This document shows positions 42,653 through 54,905 of a DNA stretch of 64,000 nucleotides, in pieces. Position numbers and translations under genes: made by a program. Positions within the stretch are counted from its first letter, which is position 1. Every line of letters starts with the position of its first letter. The stretch spans positions 124,001 through 188,000 of the forward strand of contig NZ_JACBFO010000004.1 of assembly GCF_021401135.1 (NCBI RefSeq). Reading direction: 5' to 3'. The DNA comes from Azonexus sp. R2A61. GTDB taxonomy: Bacteria; Pseudomonadota; Gammaproteobacteria; Burkholderiales; Rhodocyclaceae. A model generated the notes under the pieces. That model was not told the origin of the DNA. It worked only from the letters and a program-made list of their open reading frames with translations, and did not search any database.

Positions 42653-45373
42653 ATGGCCGATTCAACCCTCACCCTGTGCGCGACCAGCCGGTTGGCGCAG
42701 ACGCTGCGCGGCGAGTTGCCGGACGGCGTCGCCGTCGCGCGCACGCGGCAGGCGCTGAGCGTCGGCCAATGGCTGGCGGCGCTGGCCGATGAGGCGCTGG
42801 TGGTCGGCCGGCCGATCCTGCCGCAGGCGCTCGATGCCGATGCCGAGCGCCTGCTCTGGGAGCAGGTGATTGCCGACGATCTGGCGGCTGCTGCGGTCGA
42901 CGGTGCCGCACTGTTCGATTTGCCGGGACTGGCCGCCTCGGCGATGGAAGCGCATGGTTTGTGCCGGGCCTGGGGGCTGTCGGCGGTTGCCCGCGGCAGT
43001 CTGGCGAGCGACGAGGCCCGGCGCTTCGCCGGCTGGCAAGCCGAGTTCGAGCGGCGTTGCGCGAAAGGCGGCTGGCTCGATACGGCCGGGGTGCAGGCGC
43101 AACTGGTCGACGCGATTGCGGCCGGGGCGTTCGCCCTGCCCGCGGTCGTCGTGTTCGCCGGCTTCGACCGGCCGACGCCGGCCGAGCGGCGACTGGCCGA
43201 GGCGCTGGCCGGGCGCGGTTGCCGCGTCGAATATTCGGTCTTTTCTGCGGTCGACCGCAGCGACGGGCAGGTTTTCGCCTGCCCGGATGCGGCGGCCGAA
43301 TGTCGCGCCGCGGTCGACTGGGTGCTGCGCCGCCGGGCGGTCGATCCGGCGGTCCGGCTGGCCATCGTCGCGCCCGATCTGGCCGGCGTGCGTGATCGGC
43401 TGGCGGCCTTGCTCGACGATGCGCTGCACCCGGCGGCGATCCGTCCGGACGGCGCCGGCAGCCTGCGCGATTTCAACATCTCGCTCGGCCGCCCGCTGGC
43501 CGAGCAACCGCTGGTTGCCCTCGGGCTCGACCTGCTGGCGCTCGGTGGCGGCCATCAGCGGATCGAACAGCCGCGGCTGTCGGCCTTGCTGCTGGCGGGA
43601 TTCTGGGCGGGGAGCGGTGCCGAGGCGGATGGCCGGGCCCGGCTCGATGCGGCGATCCGCCGCGATCTGCCGTGGTTCGTCGCGCCGCTGGCCGTGCCGC
43701 GACATGCCGAGCGACTGGCCGGCGAAGACCTCGCCTGTCGGCACACCCTGGCCGCCCTGGCCGACGGTCTGGCGGTCCTGGCCGAGGCGCCGCGCAGTCA
43801 ATTGCCCGGCGGCTGGGCGCGCACCTTCCGGCGGGCGCTGGCCGCCTTCGGCTGGCCCGGCGAGCGGGCCCTGTCCAGCCACGAATACCAGGCCCACCAG
43901 GCTTTCCTCGAACTGCTCGCCGGTTTCGGCCGTTTCGATCCCTTGCTCGGCCGGCTCGGCGCGGCGGCGGCGCTGGCCCGGCTGCGCGAGCTGTGCCGGC
44001 GCCGCGTGTTCCAGCCGGAAACCCGCGGCCGGCCGCATATCCAGGTGCTCGGCGTGCTCGAAAGCGCCGGCCTGGCGTTTGACGGCCTGTGGGTGATGGG
44101 CATGAACGACGACCGCTGGCCGCCGCCGCCGCGCCCGAATCCGCTGCTGCCGGTCGATGCCCAGCGTGCGGCGGGATCGGCGCATGCCAGCGCCGAGGTC
44201 GAGCTGGATTTTGTGCGGCGCGTGCAGGCACGACTGTCGCGCGCCGCGCCGGAAGTGCACTTTTCCTATGCCCGCGCCGACGGCAACCGGCTGCTGCGGC
44301 CCAGCCCCTTGCTGCTTGGGCTGCCGGCTGCGGTCGCCTGCGATCCGGCGGTCGAAACGCTGGCCGACCGGCTGGCCGGTGCGCCCGATTGCGTCGCCCT
44401 CGACGATGCGCAGGCACCGCCGGTGACGTTGGGCGATAACCCGGGCGAAACGGTGCGTGGCGGCAGCTGGCTGCTGCGGGCGCAGGCGATCTGTCCGGCC
44501 TGGGCCTTCTACCAGTTCCGCCTCGGCGCCGAGGCGATGGAAACGCCGGTCGAAGGCCTCGACCCGGCGGCCCGCGGCACGCTGGTGCATGGTGCGCTGG
44601 AGGCTTTCTGGCGCGAAGTCGGCGGCGCCGACGGGCTGGCTGCACTCGATGAAATTTCGCTGACGGCCACCGTCGACCGCGCCATCGCCGCCGCGCTGGC
44701 CGCCTTCGAAGCGGCGCAGCGGACCAATCTGCCGGCGCGTTTTCGCACGCTCGAAGCCGCTCGCCTGCAGCGCCTGCTGTTGCGCTGGCTGGCCGTCGAG
44801 GCGGCCCGGCCGCAGCCGTTTACGGTGCAGGCCTGCGAGGAACAGGCGAGCGTCGACATCGAGGGAATCCGCGTCAATATGGTGGTCGACCGCATCGACC
44901 GGCTGGCCGACGGTCGCCGGCTGATCCTCGATTACAAGACCGGGGCGGCGATCGATACGAAGAACTGGGCGCAGGCCCGGCTGACCGAACCGCAGTTGCC
45001 GATCTATGCCGCCCTGCTCGGCGCCGACGGGGACGCGGCGGTGGTCGGTGTCGCCTTCGCCAAGGTGTTGATGGACAAACCGGCATTCACCGGCGTTGCC
45101 GCCGACGGCGATCTGCTGCCCGGCGTCGCCGGGCTGGGCGACGCCAAACAGAAAGTCTTTCCGGTCGAGGCATTTCCCGACTGGAACAGCGTTGTCACGC
45201 ACTGGCGGCAGGCGCTGCACAACGTTGCCGACGAGGTGCGGCGGGGCGTCGCCGGCGTACGTTTCGCCGATCCCGGCGACCTGCGTTATTGCGAAGTCCT
45301 GCCCTTGCTGCGCCTGAGCGAGCGGCAGCGTTTGCTGGCGGCCGCGCAACGGGCGGCGGGAGGGCAAGCATGA
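42653..45373 (+). CDS. AddB-like PD-(D/E)XK nuclease, probable DNA repair protein
   Basis: A 906-residue protein with an inactive-looking helicase-type N-terminal part (no GKT motif) and a C-terminal PD-(D/E)XK nuclease domain. Nuclease residues are His646 (GTLVHGALEAFW), Asp in VVDRIDRLADG, and Asp760-Tyr-Lys762 (LILDYKTG). This is the AddB/RexB layout; the group of about 900 residues in proteobacteria is called probable DNA repair protein. It lacks the four-Cys iron-sulphur cluster of classical AddB as far as I see. Its TGA overlaps the next gene's ATG, so it probably works with that helicase in double-strand break end processing. Confidence 0.85.
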   Translation: MADSTLTLCATSRLAQTLRGELPDGVAVARTRQALSVGQWLAALADEALVVGRPILPQALDADAERLLWEQVIADDLAAAAVDGAALFDLPGLAASAMEAHGLCRAWGLSAVARGSLASDEARRFAGWQAEFERRCAKGGWLDTAGVQAQLVDAIAAGAFALPAVVVFAGFDRPTPAERRLAEALAGRGCRVEYSVFSAVDRSDGQVFACPDAAAECRAAVDWVLRRRAVDPAVRLAIVAPDLAGVRDRLAALLDDALHPAAIRPDGAGSLRDFNISLGRPLAEQPLVALGLDLLALGGGHQRIEQPRLSALLLAGFWAGSGAEADGRARLDAAIRRDLPWFVAPLAVPRHAERLAGEDLACRHTLAALADGLAVLAEAPRSQLPGGWARTFRRALAAFGWPGERALSSHEYQAHQAFLELLAGFGRFDPLLGRLGAAAALARLRELCRRRVFQPETRGRPHIQVLGVLESAGLAFDGLWVMGMNDDRWPPPPRPNPLLPVDAQRAAGSAHASAEVELDFVRRVQARLSRAAPEVHFSYARADGNRLLRPSPLLLGLPAAVACDPAVETLADRLAGAPDCVALDDAQAPPVTLGDNPGETVRGGSWLLRAQAICPAWAFYQFRLGAEAMETPVEGLDPAARGTLVHGALEAFWREVGGADGLAALDEISLTATVDRAIAAALAAFEAAQRTNLPARFRTLEAARLQRLLLRWLAVEAARPQPFTVQACEEQASVDIEGIRVNMVVDRIDRLADGRRLILDYKTGAAIDTKNWAQARLTEPQLPIYAALLGADGDAAVVGVAFAKVLMDKPAFTGVAADGDLLPGVAGLGDAKQKVFPVEAFPDWNSVVTHWRQALHNVADEVRRGVAGVRFADPGDLRYCEVLPLLRLSERQRLLAAAQRAAGGQA
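43245..43260. repeat. Perfect 16-bp palindrome of the TGCGGTCGAC repeat family (coding copy)
   Basis: CTGCGGTCGACCGCAG, identical to the intergenic copy at 55622-55637, lies within the AddB-like coding sequence, where it is read as part of SAVDRSD. Confidence 0.85.
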
Positions 45374-48300
45374 TGCGTCCTGCGGTCGACCGGCTGGATG
45401 ACGACAAAACCGCCCGGGCGCGGGCGCTCGATCTCGCCTCCTTCATCGTCGAAGCGCCGGCCGGGGCCGGCAAGACCGAACTGCTGACCCAGCGCGTGCT
45501 GCGCTTGCTGGCCACCGTCGATCACCCCGAGGAAGTGCTGGCGCTGACCTTCACCAACAAGGCGGCGACCGAGATGCGCGACCGCATCCTCGGAGCGCTC
45601 GACGCCGCCGCGCAGCCGGCGCCGGCCGACCTGGCGCCGCACAAGGCACTGACCCGCGACTGGGCGACGGCGGTGCTGGCGCGCGACGCCGAACTCGGCT
45701 GGGGCCTGCGCCAGCATCCCGGCCGGCTGCGGGTGACCACGCTCGACGCGCTGTGTGCCGGCCTGGCTCGGCAGATGCCCTTCCTGTCGCGCTTCGGCGC
45801 CCAGCCCGGGGTGGCCGACGATGCCGACAGCCACTACGCCAACGCCGCCCGGCGGACGCTCGAGATGGTCGAGGGCGACACGCCCGACGCCGATGTCGTC
45901 GCCCGTGCGCTGGCCTTCATGGACAACGATGCCGGCCGGCTGACGCGTTTGCTGGTGGCCATGCTCGGCCGCCGCGACCAGTGGCTGGCGCAGGCGGCAC
46001 GGCTCGACGGCGGCAGTCTGCGCGCCGAGGTCGATGCCGGTTTCAACGCGCTGGTCGAGCGCGACCTGCGCACCGTCGTCGACCGGCTGGGCGTTGGCAC
46101 GCAGGCACGGCTGATGCCGCTGGCCCGCTTTGCCGCCGCCAATGCGCCCGGGGTTTTCGATGCGCTGGGCGAGTGGACCGCAGCCTTCGTCGCCCGTGCC
46201 GACGACCTGCCGGGCTGGCGAGCGCTGGCCGGGCTGTTGCTGACCGGCGACGGCAATTTCCGCAAGGCGCTGACCAAGAATGTCGGGTTTCCCGCCGGCA
46301 AGGAATTTGCCGACCAGAAACAGGCCATGCTGGCGCTGCTCGGCGAACTGGCCGAGGTGCCCGGGCTGGCCGCGGCGCTGGGCGCGCTGCTCGATCTGCC
46401 GGCGCCGCGGCTGGCCGATGCCGAATGGGCGACGGTCGAGGATTTCGCCCGTCTGCTGCGGCTGGCGGCCGGCCAGTTGTGGCTGGTCTTCCAGGAAAGC
46501 GGCGAGGTCGATTTCATCGAGATCGCGGCGCGGGCCGGGCTGGCGCTGGGCGACGACGATGCGCCGACCGACCTGGCGCAGGCGCTCGATTACCGCATCC
46601 GTCACCTGCTGGTCGACGAATTCCAGGACACCAGCCCGACCCAGGTCGACCTGCTCGAACGCCTGATGCGCGGCTGGATGCCGGGCGACGGCCGGACGCT
46701 GTTCGTGGTCGGCGATCCGATGCAGTCGATCTACCGCTTCCGCAAGGCCGACGTCGGCTTGTTCCTGAAGGTGCGCGAGCGCGGCATCGGCGACCTGGCG
46801 CTCGAACATCTGCGGCTGTACCGCAACAACCGCTCGCACCCGGCCGTCGTCGACTGGGTCAACGCCGTTTTTCCGACGGTTTTCCCGGCAGCCGACGATC
46901 CGGCGGCCGGCGCCGTGCGCTACGCCGAATCGATCGCCACCCGGCCGGCCCACGCCGACAGCGCCGTCCTCGTGCATCCGCTGGTCGTCGACGGCGATCC
47001 AGCCGAGGCCGAAGCGGCCTGTGCGCTGGCCCTGATCCAGGAGGCGCGGCGGACCGATCCGGCCGGCCGGATCGCCGTCCTGGTCCGTGCTCGTCGCCAC
47101 CTCGACGCGCTCGTCGCCGCCTTGCGCCGACAGGCGCCGGCACTGCGCTTCCAGGCAGTGGACATCGAAGGCCTGGCCGAGCGCCAGCATGTGCAGGATC
47201 TGCTCGCGCTGTATCGCGCGCTGGTTCATCGCGCCGACCGCGTGCATTGGCTGGCCGTGCTGCGCGCGCCGTGGTGCGGGCTGACGCTGGCCGATCTGCA
47301 TGCGCTGGCCGGCAGCGACCGCCGGCGCACGGTCTGGCAGCTGATGCACGACGAAGCGCGCCTGGCCGCGCTGACCGACGACGGCCGGCAGCGCCTGCGG
47401 CATCTGCGCGCCGTATTCGCGCTGGCCTTCGCCGAGCGCGACCGGCAGCCGCCGCGGCGCTGGCTGGAAGGCGTCTGGCTGATGCTCGGTGGTCCGCACT
47501 GCCTGGTCGACGTCAGCGAAATGGCCGACGTCGACGCCTTTTTTGCGCTGATCGACCGGTTGACCGCAGCCCGCCGGCTGACTGCCGATACGCTGGCTGC
47601 CGAAGCCGGCGAACTGTTTGCCCCGCCCGATCCGCTCGGCGACGCGGTGCAGATGATGACCATCCACAAAGCCAAGGGCCTGGAATTCGAAACCGTCATC
47701 GTGCCCGGCCTGCACCGCGATACCGGCAACAACGACAGCGCCCTGCTGCTGTGGGACGAAGTGCTCGGCGACGACGGCGAGGAACGCCTGCTGGTCGCCC
47801 CGCTGCGAGCCCGCGGCGAAGCCGCCGACGGAGCGACGGCCTATGACTACCTGCGCCGCCTGGAAGCGGCGCGCGCCGCGCACGAGACCGAGCGCCTGCT
47901 CTACGTCGCGGCGACCCGGGCGATCCGCCGGCTGCACCTGATTGGCGCGGCGGCGCCGTCGGAAAAGCGCGAGGACGGCGTTGCCGCACCGCGCGCCGGC
48001 AGTTTCCTGAAGCTGTTGTGGCCGAGCGTGGCCGGCGATTTTTCGGCTGCTGCGACGGTCGACCGCAGCCCGTCGCCGGCGCTGCCGATCGACCCGGCCG
48101 CCTTCGATGCGCCCTTGTGGCGTCGGCGCCAGGCGGCCGTGCCGGCGGCGCTGCGCGAGCCGCCCGACGAATGCGGCATCGCCAACGCGGTACAGGCGCT
48201 CGACGAGGCGGACGCTGCGGTTTCGCTCGAAGCCTCGGTCGGCACGCTGGTCCATCGCTGCCTCGAACTGATCGCCCGCCAGGGACTGGAAGACTGGCCG

Positions 48301-48732
48301 GCGAGCCGCATCGGCGCCCTGCAGGCCCATTGGCAACGCTGGCTGCACCAGCGCGGCCATGACGAGGACGCCGCGGCCGCCGGTGCCGGCGAGGCGGTGG
48401 CCGCGCTCGAACGCACGCTGAATTCCCCGACCGGTCGCTGGCTGCTGGCCGCCCACGAAGCGCACGATGCGGAGCAGGCGTGGACCAGTCGCGACGGCGA
48501 TCTTGCGGTCAACCATGTGATCGACCGCGTTTTCGTCGTCGACGGCGTGCGCTGGATCGTCGACTACAAGACGGTGCGTGCGGCGGACGACGAACTGGCT
48601 GCACGGGCCGAGGCCTTCCGGCCGCAACTGGCGCGTTACGCCGCGCTGTTCGCCGGCGATCCGCTGCCGTCGAAGACCGCTGTCTACTTTACGCTGCAGG
48701 ATCGCCTGCATTGCTTCGATCCGGCGCTTTGA
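45370..48732 (+). CDS. AddA/RecB-like UvrD-family helicase-nuclease
   Basis: A 1120-residue superfamily 1 helicase. Walker A is APAGAGKTE with Lys35, followed by LTFTNKAATEMRDR, motif II LLVDEFQDTS, motif III VVGDPMQSIYRFR and motif V VQMMTIHKAKGLEFE. A C-terminal RecB-type nuclease is seen as VIDRVFVVDGV and Asp1065-Tyr-Lys1067 in WIVDYKTV. With the upstream AddB-like protein it should form a heterodimeric helicase-nuclease that resects DNA ends for RecA. ATG 45370 overlaps the preceding stop (ATGA). A RecBCD-type recC or recD is not present here. Confidence 0.88.
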   Translation: MMRPAVDRLDDDKTARARALDLASFIVEAPAGAGKTELLTQRVLRLLATVDHPEEVLALTFTNKAATEMRDRILGALDAAAQPAPADLAPHKALTRDWATAVLARDAELGWGLRQHPGRLRVTTLDALCAGLARQMPFLSRFGAQPGVADDADSHYANAARRTLEMVEGDTPDADVVARALAFMDNDAGRLTRLLVAMLGRRDQWLAQAARLDGGSLRAEVDAGFNALVERDLRTVVDRLGVGTQARLMPLARFAAANAPGVFDALGEWTAAFVARADDLPGWRALAGLLLTGDGNFRKALTKNVGFPAGKEFADQKQAMLALLGELAEVPGLAAALGALLDLPAPRLADAEWATVEDFARLLRLAAGQLWLVFQESGEVDFIEIAARAGLALGDDDAPTDLAQALDYRIRHLLVDEFQDTSPTQVDLLERLMRGWMPGDGRTLFVVGDPMQSIYRFRKADVGLFLKVRERGIGDLALEHLRLYRNNRSHPAVVDWVNAVFPTVFPAADDPAAGAVRYAESIATRPAHADSAVLVHPLVVDGDPAEAEAACALALIQEARRTDPAGRIAVLVRARRHLDALVAALRRQAPALRFQAVDIEGLAERQHVQDLLALYRALVHRADRVHWLAVLRAPWCGLTLADLHALAGSDRRRTVWQLMHDEARLAALTDDGRQRLRHLRAVFALAFAERDRQPPRRWLEGVWLMLGGPHCLVDVSEMADVDAFFALIDRLTAARRLTADTLAAEAGELFAPPDPLGDAVQMMTIHKAKGLEFETVIVPGLHRDTGNNDSALLLWDEVLGDDGEERLLVAPLRARGEAADGATAYDYLRRLEAARAAHETERLLYVAATRAIRRLHLIGAAAPSEKREDGVAAPRAGSFLKLLWPSVAGDFSAAATVDRSPSPALPIDPAAFDAPLWRRRQAAVPAALREPPDECGIANAVQALDEADAAVSLEASVGTLVHRCLELIARQGLEDWPASRIGALQAHWQRWLHQRGHDEDAAAAGAGEAVAALERTLNSPTGRWLLAAHEAHDAEQAWTSRDGDLAVNHVIDRVFVVDGVRWIVDYKTVRAADDELAARAEAFRPQLARYAALFAGDPLPSKTAVYFTLQDRLHCFDPAL

Positions 48733-48792
48733 GGCGCTTCCTTCGGGCGCCAGCGGCATATACTGGCGGCGTCTTCGCGAGTCATCCGTCCG

Positions 48793-49530
48793 ATGTCCAT
48801 CCGCCGCGCCTTCGTCCTGTGTTGCCTGTGCCTCGGCCTGTTCCGGCCGGTCGGGGCGGAACAGGCATTGCGCGTCGCCGTACTCGACAATTCGCCGTCA
48901 ATGTCCTTCCGCGACGACAAGGGACAACTCACCGGCTTCACCGTTGAACTGCTGCACCTGTTGTGCGCCGAACTGAAGCGCGATTGCCGTTTCGAAGTGT
49001 CTTCGCTCGATCAGGCCCAGAACGGACTGATCGACGGGCGTTACGACCTGGCCGGCATGGCGCTGCTCGACACGCCGGAACGGCGGCACCGGCTGGTGCT
49101 CAGCAAGCCCTTCTTCCGCTCGGTTTCGCTCTGGTTCGGCCGGGCCGGCCAGTCGGCCGAGGCCGCCGGGCAGAAAGTCGCGGTGGTGCGCGGCTCGGCG
49201 CAGGAACGTTATGCCCAGGAGCAGGGCTGGCAGATCGTTGCGGTGAACAGCAATGGCGAACTCGATGGGCCGTTGCTCAATGGCGACGCCGATGCCGCGC
49301 TGATCCCGATGGCCACTGCGCTCGGGCTGATGCAGCGGGCGGCCTTTCGCGACGCCGGCCTGCAGCACCGGGTGATCGACCCGGCCCGGCTGGCCGGCGA
49401 GGCCTGTTTCGGCATCGCGCCGGCCAGGGCATCGCTGAAGCAGGAGGTCGATGCGGCGCTCGAGCGGATCAAGCGCAGCGGTGCCTACGACCGGATCAAT
49501 TCCAAATTCATTCCCTTCCGGGTGTATTGA
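48793..49530 (+). CDS. Periplasmic solute-binding protein (SBP_bac_3 type)
   Basis: A 245-residue protein with a signal peptide (AFVLCCLCLGLFRPVGA) and an extracellular solute-binding family 3 fold. Recognisable parts are LRVAVLDNSPSMSFRDDKGQLTGF, DGRYDLAGMALLDTPERR and the C-terminal hinge ALERIKRSGAYDRI. Family members bind amino acids or small organic acids. No ABC permease is nearby; the gene is followed, with overlapping TGATG, by a second binding protein and then a diguanylate cyclase, so it may be a sensor subunit rather than a transporter component. TATACT at 48759-48764 may be a -10 element. Confidence 0.86.
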   Translation: MSIRRAFVLCCLCLGLFRPVGAEQALRVAVLDNSPSMSFRDDKGQLTGFTVELLHLLCAELKRDCRFEVSSLDQAQNGLIDGRYDLAGMALLDTPERRHRLVLSKPFFRSVSLWFGRAGQSAEAAGQKVAVVRGSAQERYAQEQGWQIVAVNSNGELDGPLLNGDADAALIPMATALGLMQRAAFRDAGLQHRVIDPARLAGEACFGIAPARASLKQEVDAALERIKRSGAYDRINSKFIPFRVY

Positions 49531-50300
49531 TGACCGTTTCCGTCGCGCTTCGCCGTTGTCTGCTGTGCCTGGCGCTGGCGCTGCCGTCCGCGCTGGTGCT
49601 GGCCGGCGACTGGCATGTCGCGCTGGGCATGATGGATCGCGGCGCCAGTCAGCCCGGCGGTTTGACCGCCTTCAACGAAGACGTGGCGCGGGAAATCTGC
49701 CGACGGGCACGCGTGCACTGTGTCACGGTCAACCTGCCGTTCGGGGAAATTCTCGAAGGCCTGGCCGAAGGCCGCTATGCCATGGGTTTTGGCAATTTCC
49801 TGCGGACCGGCGAGCGCGAAAAGCGCATCGCCTTCAGCGTGCCGCTCTGGCACTCGTCGTCGCGCCTGATCGCCCGGGCCGATGTCCAGCGCCGGCTGAG
49901 CGACGCGACGCTCGACAGCCTGCAGCGCCTGCGCGTGACGGCGGTGCCGGGAACCCAGCAGCACGCCTACTGGCAGTCCGTCGCGGCAAGCCGCGATCTG
50001 GTCGTCGTGCCGGCCGGTAGCATGGGCGACATCATCGGCATGCTGCGGCGCGGCCAGGCCGATGTGGCGCTGGTGCCGGTGCTCAGTGCCTATGCGCTGC
50101 TGGCTGGCGAGGCCACCGGCGAGTTTGCCTTCGTCGGGCCGCCGGCCGCCGATCGCGGGCTGGGCGGCGGCGTTCATGTCGGCTTGCCCAAGGGCAACGA
50201 AAGCTTGCGGAAGACGGTCGACAAGGCGCTCGTCGAGATGCGGGCGGACGGTACGCTGCACCGCATCGTGCGGCGACATTTCAATTTCAGCCTGGACTAG
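49530..50300 (+). CDS. Second periplasmic solute-binding protein
   Basis: A 256-residue SBP_bac_3-like protein with a signal peptide (CLLCLALALPSALVLA) and low similarity to its upstream neighbour. Typical parts are GGLTAFNEDVAREICRRA, LAEGRYAMGFGNFLRTGERE and the C-terminal VDKALVEMRADGTLHRI. I start at ATG 49530, which overlaps the previous TGA (TGATG). It lies four bases before a diguanylate cyclase gene whose product has a periplasmic domain. Ligand unknown. Confidence 0.85.
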   Translation: MTVSVALRRCLLCLALALPSALVLAGDWHVALGMMDRGASQPGGLTAFNEDVAREICRRARVHCVTVNLPFGEILEGLAEGRYAMGFGNFLRTGEREKRIAFSVPLWHSSSRLIARADVQRRLSDATLDSLQRLRVTAVPGTQQHAYWQSVAASRDLVVVPAGSMGDIIGMLRRGQADVALVPVLSAYALLAGEATGEFAFVGPPAADRGLGGGVHVGLPKGNESLRKTVDKALVEMRADGTLHRIVRRHFNFSLD

Positions 50301-50304
50301 CGCC

Positions 50305-51633
50305 ATGCCGGACTGGACGCGTGACGGAAAACTTCGGGCCGGCTGGGCCTTCGTCGTCCTGGCGCTGGCCTTTGCCCTGACTTTCGGCAGCGTCGTGCTG
50401 TGGCTGGCGCACGACCAGCAGCGCGTGGTCGAGACGGCGATGCGGCTGCAGGACCAGACGATGCCGGAAATCGTCCGGCATCAGCGGCTGTCGCGCAATC
50501 TGGAACAGTTGCGCCAGGAGGGCGAACGGGTCTATGCCGTCGCCACGCCACAGGCCCGTCAGCAAGCCTTGTTCGTCGTCACCCTGGTGGCCAGCCATCC
50601 GAGCATCCTCGATCATCCCGAGGCGCGAGAACTGGCGCGCCGCGTCGAACGTTTCCTGTCCGATGCGGTTCGCGACGCCGGCAGTGACGATGCAAAGCTG
50701 ATGGAGAGCTATCCGGAATGGCAGCGCCTGGCGGCACGGCTCGGCGTGCTGGTCGACGACGTTTACATCCAGGGCGTCAATCAGGCCGGCGGCGACCTGA
50801 AGGATGTGCTGCAGGCGATGGAGATGGCCCGCGTCAAGCTGTTCGGCGCGATGCTGCTGGTCGGCATTTTCCTCGGCGTTTTCCTGTGGCTGCTGCACCG
50901 CCACCTGATCCGGCCCTTGCAGCGCATCGACCGGGTGCTGTCGCGCCTGCATGTCGATTGTCCCCGGCCGGAATTCCACGACCGGCAGATGGCCGAGATC
51001 GTTTCGGTCGAACGGGCGATCGGCGAACTGCACGATGCCTTGCGCCATAACGAGGCGGCCCGCCAGGCACTGGAAAACCTGGCCAATCTCGACGGCCTGA
51101 CCGGCCTGACCAACCGTCGCTGTTTCCTGCTGCAGGCCGAACACGAGTTGCAGCGCGCGCAGCGCTACTTGCGGCCGATCGCCGTCGGCATGGCCGATCT
51201 CGATTACTTCAAGCGCCTCAACGATACCTACGGGCATGCCGCCGGCGACGCGGTGCTGCGGGCCTTTGCCGTGCTGGTTCAGGAAAGCCTGCGGCAGACC
51301 GACCTGATCTGCCGCTACGGCGGCGAGGAATTCGTCTTCCTGTTCCCCGAAAGCACGGTGGCCGAGGCCGAGGTGCTGGCCGAGCGACTGCGCAGCCGTT
51401 GCGCCGATTACGACATCCGCCTGCCGGACGAGCGCGTGGTACGGGTCACGGTCAGCATCGGTCTGGCCGATGCCGGGCAGGGCAGTATCGAAAGCGCGCT
51501 CAAGCTGGCCGACGCGGCGCTCTATACCGCCAAGCGCCAGGGGCGCAATCGCGTCGTGCGGGCCGACGCGCGGCCGTCAGGTCGGCCAGAGCACGCAGAG
51601 CCAGATCGCCAGGACATTGATCAGGCTGAGTAG
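50305..51633 (+). CDS. Membrane diguanylate cyclase with periplasmic helical sensor
   Basis: A 442-residue protein with two membrane helices (about 13-35 and 185-206) flanking a helical periplasmic domain, a HAMP-like linker (LHRHLIRPLQRIDRVL) and a GGDEF domain. The active site GGEEF is at 339-343, and RQTD at 330-333, five residues before it, is an I-site, so product inhibition is likely. It is in one operon with two solute-binding proteins, which suggests that periplasmic ligands adjust c-di-GMP synthesis. The last 57 bases overlap the convergent dgkA gene. ATG 50305 lies just after the preceding stop. Confidence 0.92.
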   Translation: MPDWTRDGKLRAGWAFVVLALAFALTFGSVVLWLAHDQQRVVETAMRLQDQTMPEIVRHQRLSRNLEQLRQEGERVYAVATPQARQQALFVVTLVASHPSILDHPEARELARRVERFLSDAVRDAGSDDAKLMESYPEWQRLAARLGVLVDDVYIQGVNQAGGDLKDVLQAMEMARVKLFGAMLLVGIFLGVFLWLLHRHLIRPLQRIDRVLSRLHVDCPRPEFHDRQMAEIVSVERAIGELHDALRHNEAARQALENLANLDGLTGLTNRRCFLLQAEHELQRAQRYLRPIAVGMADLDYFKRLNDTYGHAAGDAVLRAFAVLVQESLRQTDLICRYGGEEFVFLFPESTVAEAEVLAERLRSRCADYDIRLPDERVVRVTVSIGLADAGQGSIESALKLADAALYTAKRQGRNRVVRADARPSGRPEHAEPDRQDIDQAE

Positions 51634-51950
51634 TACCGCTGCGCTGCCCATGTCCTTGGCTCGTTTGGCCAGCTCGTGCTTTTCCGGCGAGGCCTTGTCG
51701 ACGACCGCCTCGACGGCCGAGTTGAGGATTTCGACGATCAGCACCAGCAGTACGCTGCCGACCAGCAGGGCGCGGTCAACCCCGGTTTTTCCCAAAAAAA
51801 GGGCCAGCGGAAGGGCGATGGCGGCGAGCATCGCCTCCTCGCGGAAGGCCGCCTCGTTTTTCCACGCCGAACGCAGTCCGTCGCGCGAATAGCCCATCGC
51901 GTTGATCAGCCGGACCAGTCCCTGCTTGCCCTTGAATTCCTTGTAATCGC

Positions 51951-51954
<4 letters not shown>
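51577..51954 (-). CDS. dgkA: Diacylglycerol kinase
   Basis: DgkA phosphorylates diacylglycerol to phosphatidic acid, recycling lipid released by membrane-derived glucan synthesis. The 125-residue protein has the standard three membrane helices, with [17 protein letters not shown] and [16 protein letters not shown], which contains the catalytic and metal-binding Glu residues. I use GTG 51954 as start: it overlaps the uvrA stop by four bases (GTGA) and gives [17 protein letters not shown], the family N-terminus. Its 3' end overlaps the convergent diguanylate cyclase gene. Confidence 0.95.
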
Positions 51955-54776
<2,822 letters not shown>

Positions 54777-54867
54777 CGCTGTTTTTCTGCGTGGGTTGGG
54801 GAGGTGGGAACTATACGCAAAAGGCGGGCGCTTGTGCAGCGGATTGCTGGATAAAAAAACAGCATTT

Positions 54868-54890
54868 ATCGGGGCGCTGCTTGCCCCGAT
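54868..54890 (-). terminator. Terminator of the NTF2-like lipoprotein gene
   Basis: ATCGGGGC (54868-54875) and GCCCCGAT (54883-54890) pair across a 7-base loop. On the minus strand a run of seven T follows after nine bases, so function is likely but not certain. Confidence 0.55.
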
Positions 54891-54905
54891 TTCTCCGGCC
54901 GCGTT

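Noticed and set aside
45286..48759. Minus-strand open frame of over 1100 codons opposite the AddA-like helicase
   Set aside because: Same GC-driven shadow effect; the plus strand carries all helicase motifs.
54777..54905. LexA/SOS box upstream of uvrA
   Set aside because: No CTGT-N8-ACAG element is present between uvrA and the neighbouring gene.
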